A stretch of 64,000 bases of DNA from an uncultured bacterium (GCA_949035555.1 CAROLD010000002.1:62001-126000), one strand, 5' to 3'. Numbered from the stretch's first letter, positions 15,666-24,757 are shown. Notes: a model not told the origin generated them from the letters alone. Numbers and translations: made by a program.

Positions 15666-16000
15666 ATAAAGTTTACAACTATCCTTACTCTCTTCTTTAA
15701 GCTTTTTACTTAAACTCCCCTAATAAACTATATACAAAATAAATTTTATAATGTAAACTAAAAAAATATCCCTAATCTTTACAGTTAATACTAAACCTCA
15801 ATAAATCTCTTTTCCCTTTTGGACTACTTTGCCATCACCTCTATTTCTACTTTTGTCCAACTACTTCCTTAAATACCAGCTACTTATTGCAACTTTATTA
15901 AATTTTCCCTTCCACTGTCTGGTAGCCTTGTGATTTTAATTCGGCTTTCTATGTTTATAACTTTATCCCTAAGTCTAAAGGATTACAAGTAACAAAAAAT
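15634..16000 (-). ncRNA. Candidate structured non-coding RNA of unknown family
   Basis: A 570-base stretch without any credible gene. The minus strand ends in a clean intrinsic terminator. The strand contains several perfect helices: TACCAG with CTGGTA (enclosing about 40 bases), TTGGAC with GTCCAA (enclosing about 30 bases), AGCC with GGCT, and ATAAAGTT near the 5' side with AACTTTAT just before the terminator, which would close the molecule. Purine-rich single strands separate them. I compared it by eye with RNase P, tmRNA, SRP and 6S hallmarks and saw no match. The 5' end is uncertain, and no convincing promoter was found. Confidence 0.5.
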
Positions 16001-16021
16001 GTTTAAATTTTTACAATTGAC

Positions 16022-16151
16022 CATGCCCCTTGATAATACTGATTAAATTCGTGTTATTAAATCTTAATGAAGATAACTTAATGAAATCATGTAAAAATTT
16101 CAGCAAATTTTGTTTGACAATCGCAAATTACGTATGAAAGCATGGGGCATG
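16022..16151. repeat. Distant inverted repeat upstream of the WYL regulator pair
   Basis: CATGCCCC (16022-16029) and GGGGCATG (16144-16151) are perfect 8-base arms flanking 114 bases of very AT-rich DNA in front of the first WYL gene. The right arm lies 70 bases before the start codon. It may be an operator pair for autoregulation (inference). Confidence 0.45.
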
Positions 16152-16220
16152 AAAAAATAATTATTAGGTTTTCCTGAAAATTTGTGATAGAGTGAATTTG
16201 AGGAAGGTTGAGATTGAACG

Positions 16221-17165
16221 ATGAAAGAATTTAAGAAAACAAATAAAGTTACATATAATCTTATGTCTTTTACCGGTTTCAAGTCTATATTCATATTTTC
16301 ACTCCTGGTGGAAGGTCCAAAATCTTATAAAGATTTACAGCAATATATTGTAGGACATCCGTATCTCCAAGAGTCTGTTTCTATTGATACACTTAGGATT
16401 TACCTTAATTCACTCAGAAAAATCGGCTGTAAAATTAACAAAACATCCAAAGGCGGAATAACACGCTACTGGATAGATTCGCATCCTTTCGAGTTGAAAA
16501 TCTCTGAAAACCAAACTAAAAGCATTTTAAAAATTTACAAAGCTATTTCAAAATCTATTGAAATTTCTGATTTGGTATCCTTACAAAATTTCTTTGACAC
16601 TTTTTCTAAATATATAACAAACGAAGATTTGAAGATAAAATTAAAAAATATCTCACCACTTAATAATATTGAGCCACAAATTATTAAAGATTTAATGAAT
16701 TATGCAAAAACTAAAACCGAAATTATTATTCTATATAATTCATTGAATTCAGGACGAAAAAATATTAACATTATTGTTGATAAACTGGAAATAAATAACG
16801 GCAAACTATATGTTTCAGGAATAAATTCCGCGTATAAAAATTATTCCAGCTTTCTTGTTTCGCGGATTGTAAAAATTTCAGGTGTAAATATTCAATCATC
16901 TAAACTTAAAATTCCGTCATTAACGGTAGGGTATAACCTTAAAATCGATGCAAGCGAAGATTTTGAACCTTTGAATTGCGAAAAGATAATAGAAAAGACT
17001 GATAATAATATCGTTGTTGAAATTACTTCTCAAAATAAATTTGATATAGCTCAAAGAATTATGTATCTTTCTAATAATTGCAAAGTTCTTTATCCTGATT
17101 ATTTCAAACAGGAGATTATTAACAGTCTGAAACAAATGAAAGAAGGTTACCTTGAAAAAAGATAA
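16221..17165 (+). CDS. WYL-domain transcriptional regulator 1
   Basis: 314 residues. The N-terminal 100 residues form a winged-helix-like part (SYKDLQQYIVGHP, SIDTLRIYLNSLRKIGCKI). The middle from residue about 165 has the WYL-type beta barrel pattern IILYNSLNSGRKNINIIVDK and LEINNGKLYVSGIN, ending with SRIVKISGV. The WYL triad itself is degenerate. WYL proteins bind nucleic-acid or nucleotide ligands and regulate transcription, often under DNA damage or phage defence. It overlaps the next, related gene by 14 bases, suggesting a heterodimer like PafB/PafC. GGAAGG lies 13 bases upstream of ATG. Confidence 0.65.
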   Translation: MKEFKKTNKVTYNLMSFTGFKSIFIFSLLVEGPKSYKDLQQYIVGHPYLQESVSIDTLRIYLNSLRKIGCKINKTSKGGITRYWIDSHPFELKISENQTKSILKIYKAISKSIEISDLVSLQNFFDTFSKYITNEDLKIKLKNISPLNNIEPQIIKDLMNYAKTKTEIIILYNSLNSGRKNINIIVDKLEINNGKLYVSGINSAYKNYSSFLVSRIVKISGVNIQSSKLKIPSLTVGYNLKIDASEDFEPLNCEKIIEKTDNNIVVEITSQNKFDIAQRIMYLSNNCKVLYPDYFKQEIINSLKQMKEGYLEKR

Positions 17166-18075
17166 TCCAAAATTAAACGACGGATGCCTAAAAATCTTCA
17201 AGCTGATTAATCTTCTTTATGAGGATGATGCGGAATATAATAAAGTTGTTGATATCTTTAAAGATGATGTTAATGAACAATCAACAAATAATATTCAGGT
17301 AGTTTTGAATAAATATATTAATACCTTAAGAGTTTTTGGCATTAATATTGAAAAAGAAAATAATAAGTTCGTATTGAAAAGCAGTCTATATAGAATGAAT
17401 TTTACTGTCGAAGATTTGAAATCAATCAGTATTCTCGGCAAATCCGCGAAAAATTTTCCTGACAAAGAGATTTCTAAAAATCTTATGGATTTCATTAATA
17501 TACTAACTTTTAGGATGAACGACGATGACAAAATTAAACTAAACAGTCTCGTAAAAAATTATGATTTCTCATTCTTTTACTCCAATCTTGAAGATAAAAT
17601 TGAGCAGTGTCAGAAAATTTGCAAAGACAAATTCATAATAAATATACTTTTTTTGAAAAATAACGAAGAATTAAAATGCAAGTGTACGGCAAAAGATATA
17701 ATTTACGATCCGGAAACAGTTTATTTAAGAGTTTATGACATTATAAAAAGAGAGAATATAGATATTCCTATTTCAAATATTTTATCTATAGTGATACAAC
17801 CTCAACTTGCCAACTCTACAGAATTAACCACAACTGTTGTATATAAATTAAAAAACAGACTGGCTAAAACTTATAAAGTTAAAGAAAACGAATACACTGA
17901 CGGATATGATTCGGAAGGCTGCCTTGTTGTTATAAATAAAAATGAACCTTTTGATAAGCTTTTAAAAAGACTTATGCGATATTCTTACAACTGTGAAATC
18001 GTTTCTCCAAAAACTTTGCGAAACGAAATGATTAAACGGATTGAAGATACATTGAAAAATTACAAAACTGATTAG
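17152..18075 (+). CDS. WYL-domain-like transcriptional regulator 2
   Basis: 307 residues, starting with TTG at 17152 (GAAGG five bases before it), inside the end of the first regulator gene. The layout matches its partner: an N-terminal HTH-like part (residues 1-80), a helical linker (FTVEDLKSISILGKSAKNFP), then a beta-rich region with FLKNNEELKCKCTAKDIIYD and VYLRVYDIIKRENIDIP, which corresponds to the WYL barrel. The overlapping tandem pair is probably co-translated and may act as a heterodimer. Its stop overlaps the end of convergent der by four bases. The regulon is unknown. Confidence 0.6.
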   Translation: MKKDNPKLNDGCLKIFKLINLLYEDDAEYNKVVDIFKDDVNEQSTNNIQVVLNKYINTLRVFGINIEKENNKFVLKSSLYRMNFTVEDLKSISILGKSAKNFPDKEISKNLMDFINILTFRMNDDDKIKLNSLVKNYDFSFFYSNLEDKIEQCQKICKDKFIINILFLKNNEELKCKCTAKDIIYDPETVYLRVYDIIKRENIDIPISNILSIVIQPQLANSTELTTTVVYKLKNRLAKTYKVKENEYTDGYDSEGCLVVINKNEPFDKLLKRLMRYSYNCEIVSPKTLRNEMIKRIEDTLKNYKTD

Positions 18076-19403
18076 TTTTTCTTTTCTTTGCGTTCACGCA
18101 CGGAAATCCTTATTGGAGTTCCAAAGAATCCAAATGCTTCTCTGAGTTTATTTTCCAAATATCTTTTGTATGAATCACGTAAAAGTTCTTCACTGTTAAC
18201 AAAAAGAACAAATGTAGGAGGCTGAACCGCAGCCTGTGTTATATAATAAATTTTTAATCTCTTGCCCTTAAAGCTTGTTGGAGGGTTAAGCGCATATGCT
18301 TCGTTTATAACCTTGTTCAAAAGCCCTGTCGAAATACGCTTTGTACATTGTTCATAAACTTTTGTGCTCTCTTCAAAAATTTGTCCCAGACGCTGTTTGG
18401 TAACTGCACTGATAAAAATTTTCGGAGCATAGCTCAAAAACGGAATTTGTGCGGATAATTCTTTTTCAAATTTGTTTATTGTATTGGCTTTTTTATCTTC
18501 AACCAAATCCCATTTGTTAATCGCTACAATAATACCTTTTCCTGCTTCTGTAATAATTGAAGAAATCTTTTTATCCTGATCGGAAATCCCTTCTTTTGCA
18601 TCAATAACAAGAAGCGCTACATCGCAATCTCTAATTGAACGAATTGCACGATCCACAGCAAATTTCTCAACTCCATAATCCACTTTTGATTTTTTACGGA
18701 TACCTGCGGTATCAACGATAATAAATTCTTCTTCTTTATATTTTACGATACTGTCAATACTGTCACGTGTAGTGCCTGATACATCCGAAACAATTACTCT
18801 GTCAGTATTTAAAAGTGCATTTACTATTGAAGATTTACCTGCATTTGGACGTCCGACAATAGCAATTTTAATTCTGCTGTCTTTTTCTTCGTCCTCAGTA
18901 ACTTGAAAGTCCTCTGTAACAAGCTCAAGTAAATCTCCAACCCCGCCGGAGCCGTGAAGCGCTGAAATGCCAACAGGTTCGCCAAGAGATAATGCATAAA
19001 AATCACTTGTCATCATCAAAGATTCTGGATTATCGCACTTATTTACTGCAAGATAAATCTGTTTACCTGACTGTCGCAAAATATTTGCAATATCATAATC
19101 TACAGGGTTTACACCTGACTGTCCGTCAACAAGGAAGATAATTTTATCGGCTTCTTCACACGCAAGTCTTGCCTGATCAAAAATTGAAACCATAATATCA
19201 TCATCGTCGCCCGGAATAATACCGCCCGTATCAATAACAGTAAAACCTTTATTCTGCCACTCAACATCAAAATAAATTCTGTCGCGTGTAACCCCCGGTA
19301 AATCATCCACAATCGAATGTCTTGAACCTACAAGACGGTTAACGAATGTTGATTTTCCTACATTTGGTCTTCCTACTATTGCTACTGTTGGTTTTCTTTT
19401 CAT
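18072..19403 (-). CDS. der: Ribosome-assembly GTPase Der (EngA)
   Basis: 443 residues with two tandem GTPase domains and a C-terminal KH-like domain. The first G1 is GRPNVGKSTF with DTGG and NKCD; the second G1 is GRPNAGKSSI with DTAGIRKK and NKWD. Der is essential for 50S subunit maturation. The start codon ATG 19403 has no Shine-Dalgarno sequence but lies six bases after a TAGTAT -10 box, so the message is probably leaderless. Confidence 0.96.
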   Translation of the reverse strand: MKRKPTVAIVGRPNVGKSTFVNRLVGSRHSIVDDLPGVTRDRIYFDVEWQNKGFTVIDTGGIIPGDDDDIMVSIFDQARLACEEADKIIFLVDGQSGVNPVDYDIANILRQSGKQIYLAVNKCDNPESLMMTSDFYALSLGEPVGISALHGSGGVGDLLELVTEDFQVTEDEEKDSRIKIAIVGRPNAGKSSIVNALLNTDRVIVSDVSGTTRDSIDSIVKYKEEEFIIVDTAGIRKKSKVDYGVEKFAVDRAIRSIRDCDVALLVIDAKEGISDQDKKISSIITEAGKGIIVAINKWDLVEDKKANTINKFEKELSAQIPFLSYAPKIFISAVTKQRLGQIFEESTKVYEQCTKRISTGLLNKVINEAYALNPPTSFKGKRLKIYYITQAAVQPPTFVLFVNSEELLRDSYKRYLENKLREAFGFFGTPIRISVRERKEKKN

Positions 19404-19409
19404 AAGTTC

Positions 19410-19437
19410 ATACTATCATGAAAAATTTATTTTACAA
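19410..19437 (-). promoter_or_regulatory. der promoter, leaderless type
   Basis: TTGTAA (19437-19432), a 16-base spacer, TAGTAT (19415-19410), then six bases to the ATG. Confidence 0.6.
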
Positions 19438-19457
19438 AATCCATATAAACTAAAAAT

Positions 19458-20048
19458 TTAAACTCTTCCGATCAAAGCCTTAGCAGGCGCGTATTCTGGC
19501 AGTATATTCAGGCAAGTCTGCAAAGATTTTTTGCAGTTAACCATATCACCATCATTATGGTAATAAATATATGCAAGCAGATAATGCAGTTCAGGGTCAT
19601 TATAAAACTTATCTTTTGCTTTTTTTAGGTAAAACATTGATGCAGGAAGTAAATTGTTTGCCCAAAAAGCCCGTCCGATAAACTTATAACACTCAGGGTT
19701 ATAAAACGCCAAATAATCAGCGTATCTTATAATTTTTTCCACATATTCACCCTTACAGTAGAGAATTAAAATGTTTAAATCAAGTTCAAGAAAATTCCTT
19801 ACCTCAAAATAAGTCGGAGACATCGAAATATGACCTTCTATTAAATGAAGTAAAACAAGCCCCCAGTGTGCTCTGATATCAAATTCACAAGCACGGGTGA
19901 AGAATTCCCGTGCCTTGTCAATTTCATCTAAAACTATATAACAGTAAGCGGCTTCGACAAGATAATTATTTTCTTCAAAATATGTTTTGCATCCTTTAAG
20001 CCTGCCTGATAAAAAATCCTTTTTTACCTGCTCGTATTGAACTGTCAT
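19458..20048 (-). CDS. TPR-like helical protein
   Basis: 196 residues built from helix pairs typical of tetratricopeptide repeats: AAYCYIVLDEIDKAREFFTR, FIGRAFWANNLLPASMFYLK and YLLAYIYYHNDGDMVNCKKS, the last followed by LQTCLNILPEYAPAKALIG. There is no signal peptide. It lies 16 bases downstream of a secreted TPR protein and is probably co-transcribed with it. The partner and role are unknown. Confidence 0.6.
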   Translation of the reverse strand: MTVQYEQVKKDFLSGRLKGCKTYFEENNYLVEAAYCYIVLDEIDKAREFFTRACEFDIRAHWGLVLLHLIEGHISMSPTYFEVRNFLELDLNILILYCKGEYVEKIIRYADYLAFYNPECYKFIGRAFWANNLLPASMFYLKKAKDKFYNDPELHYLLAYIYYHNDGDMVNCKKSLQTCLNILPEYAPAKALIGRV

Positions 20049-20064
20049 AATCGTTTATCTTATA

Positions 20065-21348
20065 TTATAGTGTTAAATCAGACATCATTGATTTCATCAT
20101 CATAGTTTGAATAACTTCAGGTGACAAATTTTTTCCTTCACCTGACATTACCAAATCCATCATATCATCGTTTGATGATTTATCACTGTCAGAACCCAAA
20201 AGCATTCTTAGCTGATCCAGTTCCTTTTTTGATTGAATGTAATCAGGATCTTTTGAAAAATCTGAAATTTCATCGGTATCCGCAAACGCAATTTTTAATG
20301 TTCCTGCGTCTGTTTTGTGGTCATCAAACTTTTGAATATTTTTCAAAATGTTCATATCAGGTTTTTCTTTATCGTCATTGTTAAGATTTTGCTGAATTTT
20401 CTTTAACTGAATTTGTTTGTACTGCTTATTCAAGTCAGGAGATAATCCGTTTCCATATGGAGCGTTAATGAATGCATCCAGTTTATTATCCTGATCTCCA
20501 AACGGCAGATTAACTTTAACTTCTTTTTTGTTATTATCACCATTGCCATTGTTAGAAGAATTTGAATCTTCTTTTTTAGGCGGCGGAGATAATCTTCTTT
20601 GTAAATCTGCAAGATTTTGGTCAATCAATGTTTGAGGATCAATTGGAGTCAAATCACCAACAGAATTAGCAATATCTTCATAAGGACGAAGAAGTTCCGG
20701 TTCGTTGACATTCGGGTAACATTTCGCATCATCAGAACCCATTACACAGTTACGTCCATTTGTTGCATATTTAACAATCATCGGGTTTTCATTTAATTGA
20801 ATAACTTTTTCATAAGCCAAAATAGCATTTTCTTTATCATTTACCTTTGAATAACACATTGCAAGATAATAAAATCCTAAAGTATCATACGGATTTTGTC
20901 TAACGTATGCAATACATTCTTGCAAACATCCCGCAAAATTACTCTGGCGGTATTTTTCTTTGATACTTTCAAAAGACGGATTAGAATAATATACAGGACC
21001 ATTAAGCCATCCGGGTACTCCTGTACCATAAACTTTTCTTGAAGATTCTCTCAAGTAGTCATTACGGCGTTGCGGGACTTCAACATTGGCTCCATCAGAG
21101 CCCATCATATCTGAACCGTAAGCATTTTCGGAACGATCAATAGAACTGTCAGAACCTGACATTGAATTTGAATAAAATTCATCCATTACGGTTTCACGTT
21201 CGGAAATGCCTTCATTTACGGAATTTGAAGGATGAGTATCTTCATATAAATTGTAATTTTTTAAAGGATTAGTCCATCCGTAAGCCATCGATGACATTGT
21301 ATTAAATACCATCACTGCAGCTAATAATAACCCGATTTTCTTCTTCAT
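20065..21348 (-). CDS. Secreted TPR protein
   Basis: 427 residues with a clear N-terminal signal peptide (MKKKIGLLLAAVMVF...SMAYG, cleavage near residue 23-25). Residues about 140-190 contain two TPR-like helix pairs (NPYDTLGFYYLAMCYSKVND, KENAILAYEKVIQLN). The second half is hydrophilic, rich in Asn, Asp, Ser and Lys, and probably disordered, including an SNNGNGDNNKK stretch. It is likely periplasmic. It forms a probable two-gene unit with the cytoplasmic TPR protein downstream. Not recognised beyond TPR. Confidence 0.6.
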   Translation of the reverse strand: MKKKIGLLLAAVMVFNTMSSMAYGWTNPLKNYNLYEDTHPSNSVNEGISERETVMDEFYSNSMSGSDSSIDRSENAYGSDMMGSDGANVEVPQRRNDYLRESSRKVYGTGVPGWLNGPVYYSNPSFESIKEKYRQSNFAGCLQECIAYVRQNPYDTLGFYYLAMCYSKVNDKENAILAYEKVIQLNENPMIVKYATNGRNCVMGSDDAKCYPNVNEPELLRPYEDIANSVGDLTPIDPQTLIDQNLADLQRRLSPPPKKEDSNSSNNGNGDNNKKEVKVNLPFGDQDNKLDAFINAPYGNGLSPDLNKQYKQIQLKKIQQNLNNDDKEKPDMNILKNIQKFDDHKTDAGTLKIAFADTDEISDFSKDPDYIQSKKELDQLRMLLGSDSDKSSNDDMMDLVMSGEGKNLSPEVIQTMMMKSMMSDLTL

Positions 21349-21453
21349 TATTTTATCCTCTTTTAGAATTCCTTTTAATTATATTATCTTCTGTGTCAAG
21401 GTTATTATATGATATTAATATTTATACGTCATAATCCAAATGAATGATATTAT

Positions 21454-22017
21454 CTAACTTTTTGCAAACTTACATCCGCAGTAATTTTGTCTGTAAAGAT
21501 TCAGATATTTTGAAATTTGATTAGTTTTCAAAAAGCCGTCCGATTTCCTAAAATTAGTCGAAACATAGGTTAAACCTTCGTCTAAAGCAATTTTTTTGCC
21601 GATAGATGTAAGTTTTTCGTAGTTTTTATGCGGACTTATAACCATTGAGGTTGTAAACTCTTCAATTCCTAAAGATTTCGCCATTTTTGCGGCATTAGTA
21701 AGACGAAGTTCAAAACATTTTGTACATCTTGCACCTTTTTCAGGCTCATTTTCAAAACCTTTTACATAGTTATAATAAACATCCGATTCATATTTTCCAA
21801 CGATTAGTTCACATCCGAAATGTCTGCACAATGTTCTTTCAGCTTCGAGACGTCTGTTATATTCCTCTTTGGTATCTATATTCGGGTTATAAAAATACAC
21901 AACAACGGAATATCCCGCATCCTGTAAAAAGGAGACGGGATAAGCCGAACATATACCACAACAAGCGTGCAGTAAAATTTTCTTTTTAGAACAATTTATT
22001 TTTTGGAACTGCTCCAT
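21454..22017 (-). CDS. queH: Epoxyqueuosine reductase QueH
   Basis: About 187 residues of DUF208/QueH type. LLHACCGICSAYPV near the N-terminus and CTKCFELRL, with NYCGCKF at the end, provide the cysteines that bind the iron-sulfur cluster and metal. YFYNPNIDTKEEYNRRLEAE is also characteristic. It performs the last step of tRNA queuosine synthesis, reducing epoxyqueuosine to queuosine, in organisms lacking cobalamin-dependent QueG. ATG 22017 overlaps the end of the VKOR gene by about 30 bases; longer starts to 22068 look unlikely. Confidence 0.85.
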   Translation of the reverse strand: MEQFQKINCSKKKILLHACCGICSAYPVSFLQDAGYSVVVYFYNPNIDTKEEYNRRLEAERTLCRHFGCELIVGKYESDVYYNYVKGFENEPEKGARCTKCFELRLTNAAKMAKSLGIEEFTTSMVISPHKNYEKLTSIGKKIALDEGLTYVSTNFRKSDGFLKTNQISKYLNLYRQNYCGCKFAKS

Positions 22018-23242
22018 GTGCTTCAACCCATTTTTTGAACTCGTGGTAACCTTTGATACCCATTTCAAAATCTTTACCCATTTTCATTGCCGGGGTGCCG
22101 ATTTGTTTGTGAGATACAGCATATTCAATATCTTTTTGAATAGTATCGTCAACTTCTTTACTGTGAGCATCTTTTTGAAGCTTATCCATATCAAGATTAA
22201 ATCCTGAATTTCTTAAAACTTCCAGAACTTCATCTTCTGTAGTTGGTTTCAATTCAAAGAATAAAGAATTTACTTCCCAGAATTTACCTTGTATTTGAGC
22301 TGCTTCTGCGTATTTTGCCATTATGCATGAACCATGATGGAATTCTTGCTGTAAATGCTTATTACAACTCATATCAAGAGGCATTGCGTGATGTTCAACT
22401 CTCAAGTTTTTATATTCACCGGCAATTTTGTGTATCATAATATTTGCGGCATAGCACATCGGACATTTGTAATCAGAAAATACTTGCAGCACAACTGCAT
22501 CTTTAGCATCAGAGCCAAGCAAATTACCTTCAACTGCATATTTATTATGCTCAGCTTTGGTAAATTCCCCGAATTCCCTATCAAATTTTAATGCAGGAGA
22601 AAATCTTGCACTTGTATAAGTCCAACCTAAAAATCCGATTGCACAGAGCATTACAACAATAAATGCAATTCTATATGGTAATGGTTTCAATGCATCAAGG
22701 AAATCCGCAACACTCTGTTTTATAGCACCGATAAAATGACCTTTTATACCGTATGCAGCAACAAGCCCGATAGTTAAATCAATTACATAAGTTACTGCGC
22801 ACATTATACATAATTTATGAATACCGAATAAACTTACACAAAGTAATATCATTGATATAGTGAATGATATTACTCCTAAAGATGCAATATAATGATATTT
22901 ATTTTTAAATACTTCTAAAAATTTTAATCCGGGTAATGTTTTTAATTTATCCACACCCAAAAGCATCAGGATAAACGCATATAAAAACATGCCCCAGTAT
23001 GCCAGCGGAACACCAAAAAATTGAGATTCTGTTGTTCTGGCAACACCATCGCAATCAACAAAATCGCTTATTGAACAAAAACTTGGCAATGCATACTGGT
23101 CAAAATTAGCAACATAATAAATGTGAGCTAAATCAACTGTTACAAGAAATCCGATGATAACTAATATTATAATCACCTTATATTTCCAAGAATATTTATT
23201 ATCATAATTTTCTACATTTTCGATGTTATCTGTATTTTCCAT
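21986..23242 (-). CDS. Vitamin K epoxide reductase-like / DsbA-like thioredoxin fusion
   Basis: 418 residues. A membrane VKOR domain (about 15-195) has four or five helices, the loop cysteines CSISDFVDC and the active-site CxxC in KLCIMCAV. The C-terminal periplasmic thioredoxin fold (about 230-418) has FSDYKCPMCYAAN as its CxxC and a cis-Pro loop at GTPAM. The fusion makes disulfide bonds in periplasmic proteins, passing electrons to quinone, and replaces DsbA/DsbB. This domain order is typical of cyanobacteria and relatives. GAGGGAG precedes the ATG. The downstream gene queH overlaps it. Confidence 0.9.
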   Translation of the reverse strand: MENTDNIENVENYDNKYSWKYKVIIILVIIGFLVTVDLAHIYYVANFDQYALPSFCSISDFVDCDGVARTTESQFFGVPLAYWGMFLYAFILMLLGVDKLKTLPGLKFLEVFKNKYHYIASLGVISFTISMILLCVSLFGIHKLCIMCAVTYVIDLTIGLVAAYGIKGHFIGAIKQSVADFLDALKPLPYRIAFIVVMLCAIGFLGWTYTSARFSPALKFDREFGEFTKAEHNKYAVEGNLLGSDAKDAVVLQVFSDYKCPMCYAANIMIHKIAGEYKNLRVEHHAMPLDMSCNKHLQQEFHHGSCIMAKYAEAAQIQGKFWEVNSLFFELKPTTEDEVLEVLRNSGFNLDMDKLQKDAHSKEVDDTIQKDIEYAVSHKQIGTPAMKMGKDFEMGIKGYHEFKKWVEAHGAVPKNKLF

Positions 23243-23310
23243 AATATTTCTCCCTCATTCAGTTATTATTTTACCGTTATCCGATAAATTAATCAACCGA
23301 CTTTATAATA

Positions 23311-23341
23311 AAGGCGGCGGGAATGAAATTCCCGCCGCCTT
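23311..23341 (-). terminator. Terminator of the rubrerythrin gene
   Basis: A 14-bp GC-rich stem with a three-base loop (GGCGGCGGGAAT paired with ATTCCCGCCGCC), flanked by A and T runs, directly downstream of the minus-strand gene. Confidence 0.85.
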
Positions 23342-23362
23342 TAAATAAGTCTTCAATCCAAA

Positions 23363-23899
23363 TTAGCTGAAATATCTTTTCAAAAGACCGTCAAAACCTT
23401 TGCCGTGACGAGCTTCATCTTTAGCCATTTCGTGAACAGTATCATGAATTGCATCATAACCCAATTCTTTAGCTCTTTTAGCGATAGCAAGTTTACCTTC
23501 GCAAGCGCCGTGTTCAGCATCAGCTCTTAATTCAAGATTTTTCTTAGTTGAATTTGTAACAACTTCGCCTAACAACTCAGCAAATTTTGCAGCGTGTTCT
23601 GCTTCTTCAAAAGCGTATCTTTTATATGCTTCTGCAACTTCAGGATAACCTTCTCTTTCAGCAACTCTCGCCATAGCAAGATACATACCAACTTCTGTGC
23701 ATTCACCATTGAAGTTTGCTCTTAAACCTTCCATGATTTCTGCATCTTCAACTTTTCCGTCGCCAACATTATGTTCACAAGCGTAAACTTTTTCGCCGCC
23801 GCCGATTTCTTTAAATGTTGTTGCTCCGCATAGAGGGCATTTTTCAGGAGCTTTATCAGCTTCTGTTGACCAACCGCAAACTGTACATACGTATTTCAT
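23363..23899 (-). CDS. Reverse rubrerythrin
   Basis: 178 residues. Unlike classical rubrerythrin the rubredoxin domain is N-terminal: CTVCGW at residues 5-10 and CPLCGA at about 21-26. It is followed by a ferritin-like four-helix domain with EAEH and DEARH metal ligands. Reverse rubrerythrins reduce peroxide and O2 with NADH-derived electrons in anaerobes such as clostridia. The gene is monocistronic with a strong extended -10 promoter and a strong terminator, suggesting high expression. It complements FprA and ferritin at 34-35 kb. Confidence 0.9.
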   Translation of the reverse strand: MKYVCTVCGWSTEADKAPEKCPLCGATTFKEIGGGEKVYACEHNVGDGKVEDAEIMEGLRANFNGECTEVGMYLAMARVAEREGYPEVAEAYKRYAFEEAEHAAKFAELLGEVVTNSTKKNLELRADAEHGACEGKLAIAKRAKELGYDAIHDTVHEMAKDEARHGKGFDGLLKRYFS

Positions 23900-23939
23900 A
23901 ATCTAACCACCTTTCTTATGTTCTCATTTTTACATTGCA

Positions 23940-23968
23940 ATTATAGCAAAATAAAAAAATTTTGTAAA
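23940..23968 (-). promoter_or_regulatory. Strong promoter of the reverse rubrerythrin gene
   Basis: TTTACA (23968-23963), 17 bases, then TGCTATAAT, an extended -10 ending at 23940. A normal leader with AAAGGTGG follows. Confidence 0.75.
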
Positions 23969-23996
23969 GTGGTAATTATTTTCATTTTTCTTGAAA

Positions 23997-24704
23997 TTAT
24001 ATGTTAGCACCGCCGTCTAATTTAATTTTATCTATAACTTTTTTGGAGCCGTCAACTTCTTTTGTATAGGCAAGAACAAACTCTGTAGCTTCTTGATCAC
24101 GTGCGATAGCTTCTTTTAGGGAAATTATATCTTCCATAGAGAATCTTTTAACTGCTTCATCTGAATTATCCAGTAAAAACTGTTTAAATTTCTGTTGAAC
24201 GTTATATTCAAACCCCGGAAGATTTGATTTCAGGGAATACCAGCGGTAAAAATGGTGAAGCATGTAATATTTATCAATCGTGCCATCGCGCATTACAAAC
24301 ATCGGTTCTGTCTTAAACCTCAGCCCCATACCCGTCATAATGGATAGATAAATTGCATTAAATCCTTCCTGCTCATATATAAGACCTTCTTCTTCCTTAA
24401 TAAACGCAAGTATCTTATCCGCATTATTTATTTTATAAACAGGAGTATTTGCCGCTTTTATATAGTTAAGAAGCTCCTCAGGATTGCAGTTAACTTTTTT
24501 GACAATCGCAGAGACATTTTCTTTTACTGCCCCAATCAATTTTTGAGTTTCGGAATTGAGGGTAACATTACCGGCAGAACCCAAAATTGTTTTTGAAGTT
24601 TTGTTTGTAAAAGTTGTTTTTGTAGTACTTTTCAGCTTATTTTTGAGATTTTTCTCTTTCACTGAAAGCAAAAAGTATTTGATATTTTTAAAAATATTAC
24701 TCAT
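23997..24704 (-). CDS. Conserved-looking protein, unknown function
   Basis: About 235 residues. The first 40 are basic (NIFKNIKYFLLSVKEKNLKN), followed by Thr/Ser/Asn-rich sequence, then a helical domain with CNPEELLNYIKAANTPVYKI and HHFYRWYSLKSNLPGFEY. No motif is recognised and no signal peptide is seen. The frame extends to 24743, but ATG 24704 lies seven bases after TATAAT, so a leaderless start is favoured. It follows a YkgJ-type protein by about 50 bases. Confidence 0.5.
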   Translation of the reverse strand: MSNIFKNIKYFLLSVKEKNLKNKLKSTTKTTFTNKTSKTILGSAGNVTLNSETQKLIGAVKENVSAIVKKVNCNPEELLNYIKAANTPVYKINNADKILAFIKEEEGLIYEQEGFNAIYLSIMTGMGLRFKTEPMFVMRDGTIDKYYMLHHFYRWYSLKSNLPGFEYNVQQKFKQFLLDNSDEAVKRFSMEDIISLKEAIARDQEATEFVLAYTKEVDGSKKVIDKIKLDGGANI

Positions 24705-24757
24705 AAAATGCATTATAAATGAAGTAAAGCAAGGTTCACACATCTAAATATATGAAA

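Noticed and set aside
15634..16000. Identification of the RNA candidate as RNase P, tmRNA, SRP or 6S RNA
   Set aside because: None of the conserved sequence blocks of these RNAs could be found by eye on either strand, so no name is given.
16100..16294. 64-codon minus-strand frame upstream of the WYL genes
   Set aside because: It overlaps the start of the well-supported regulator gene, is antisense to it and has no recognisable features.
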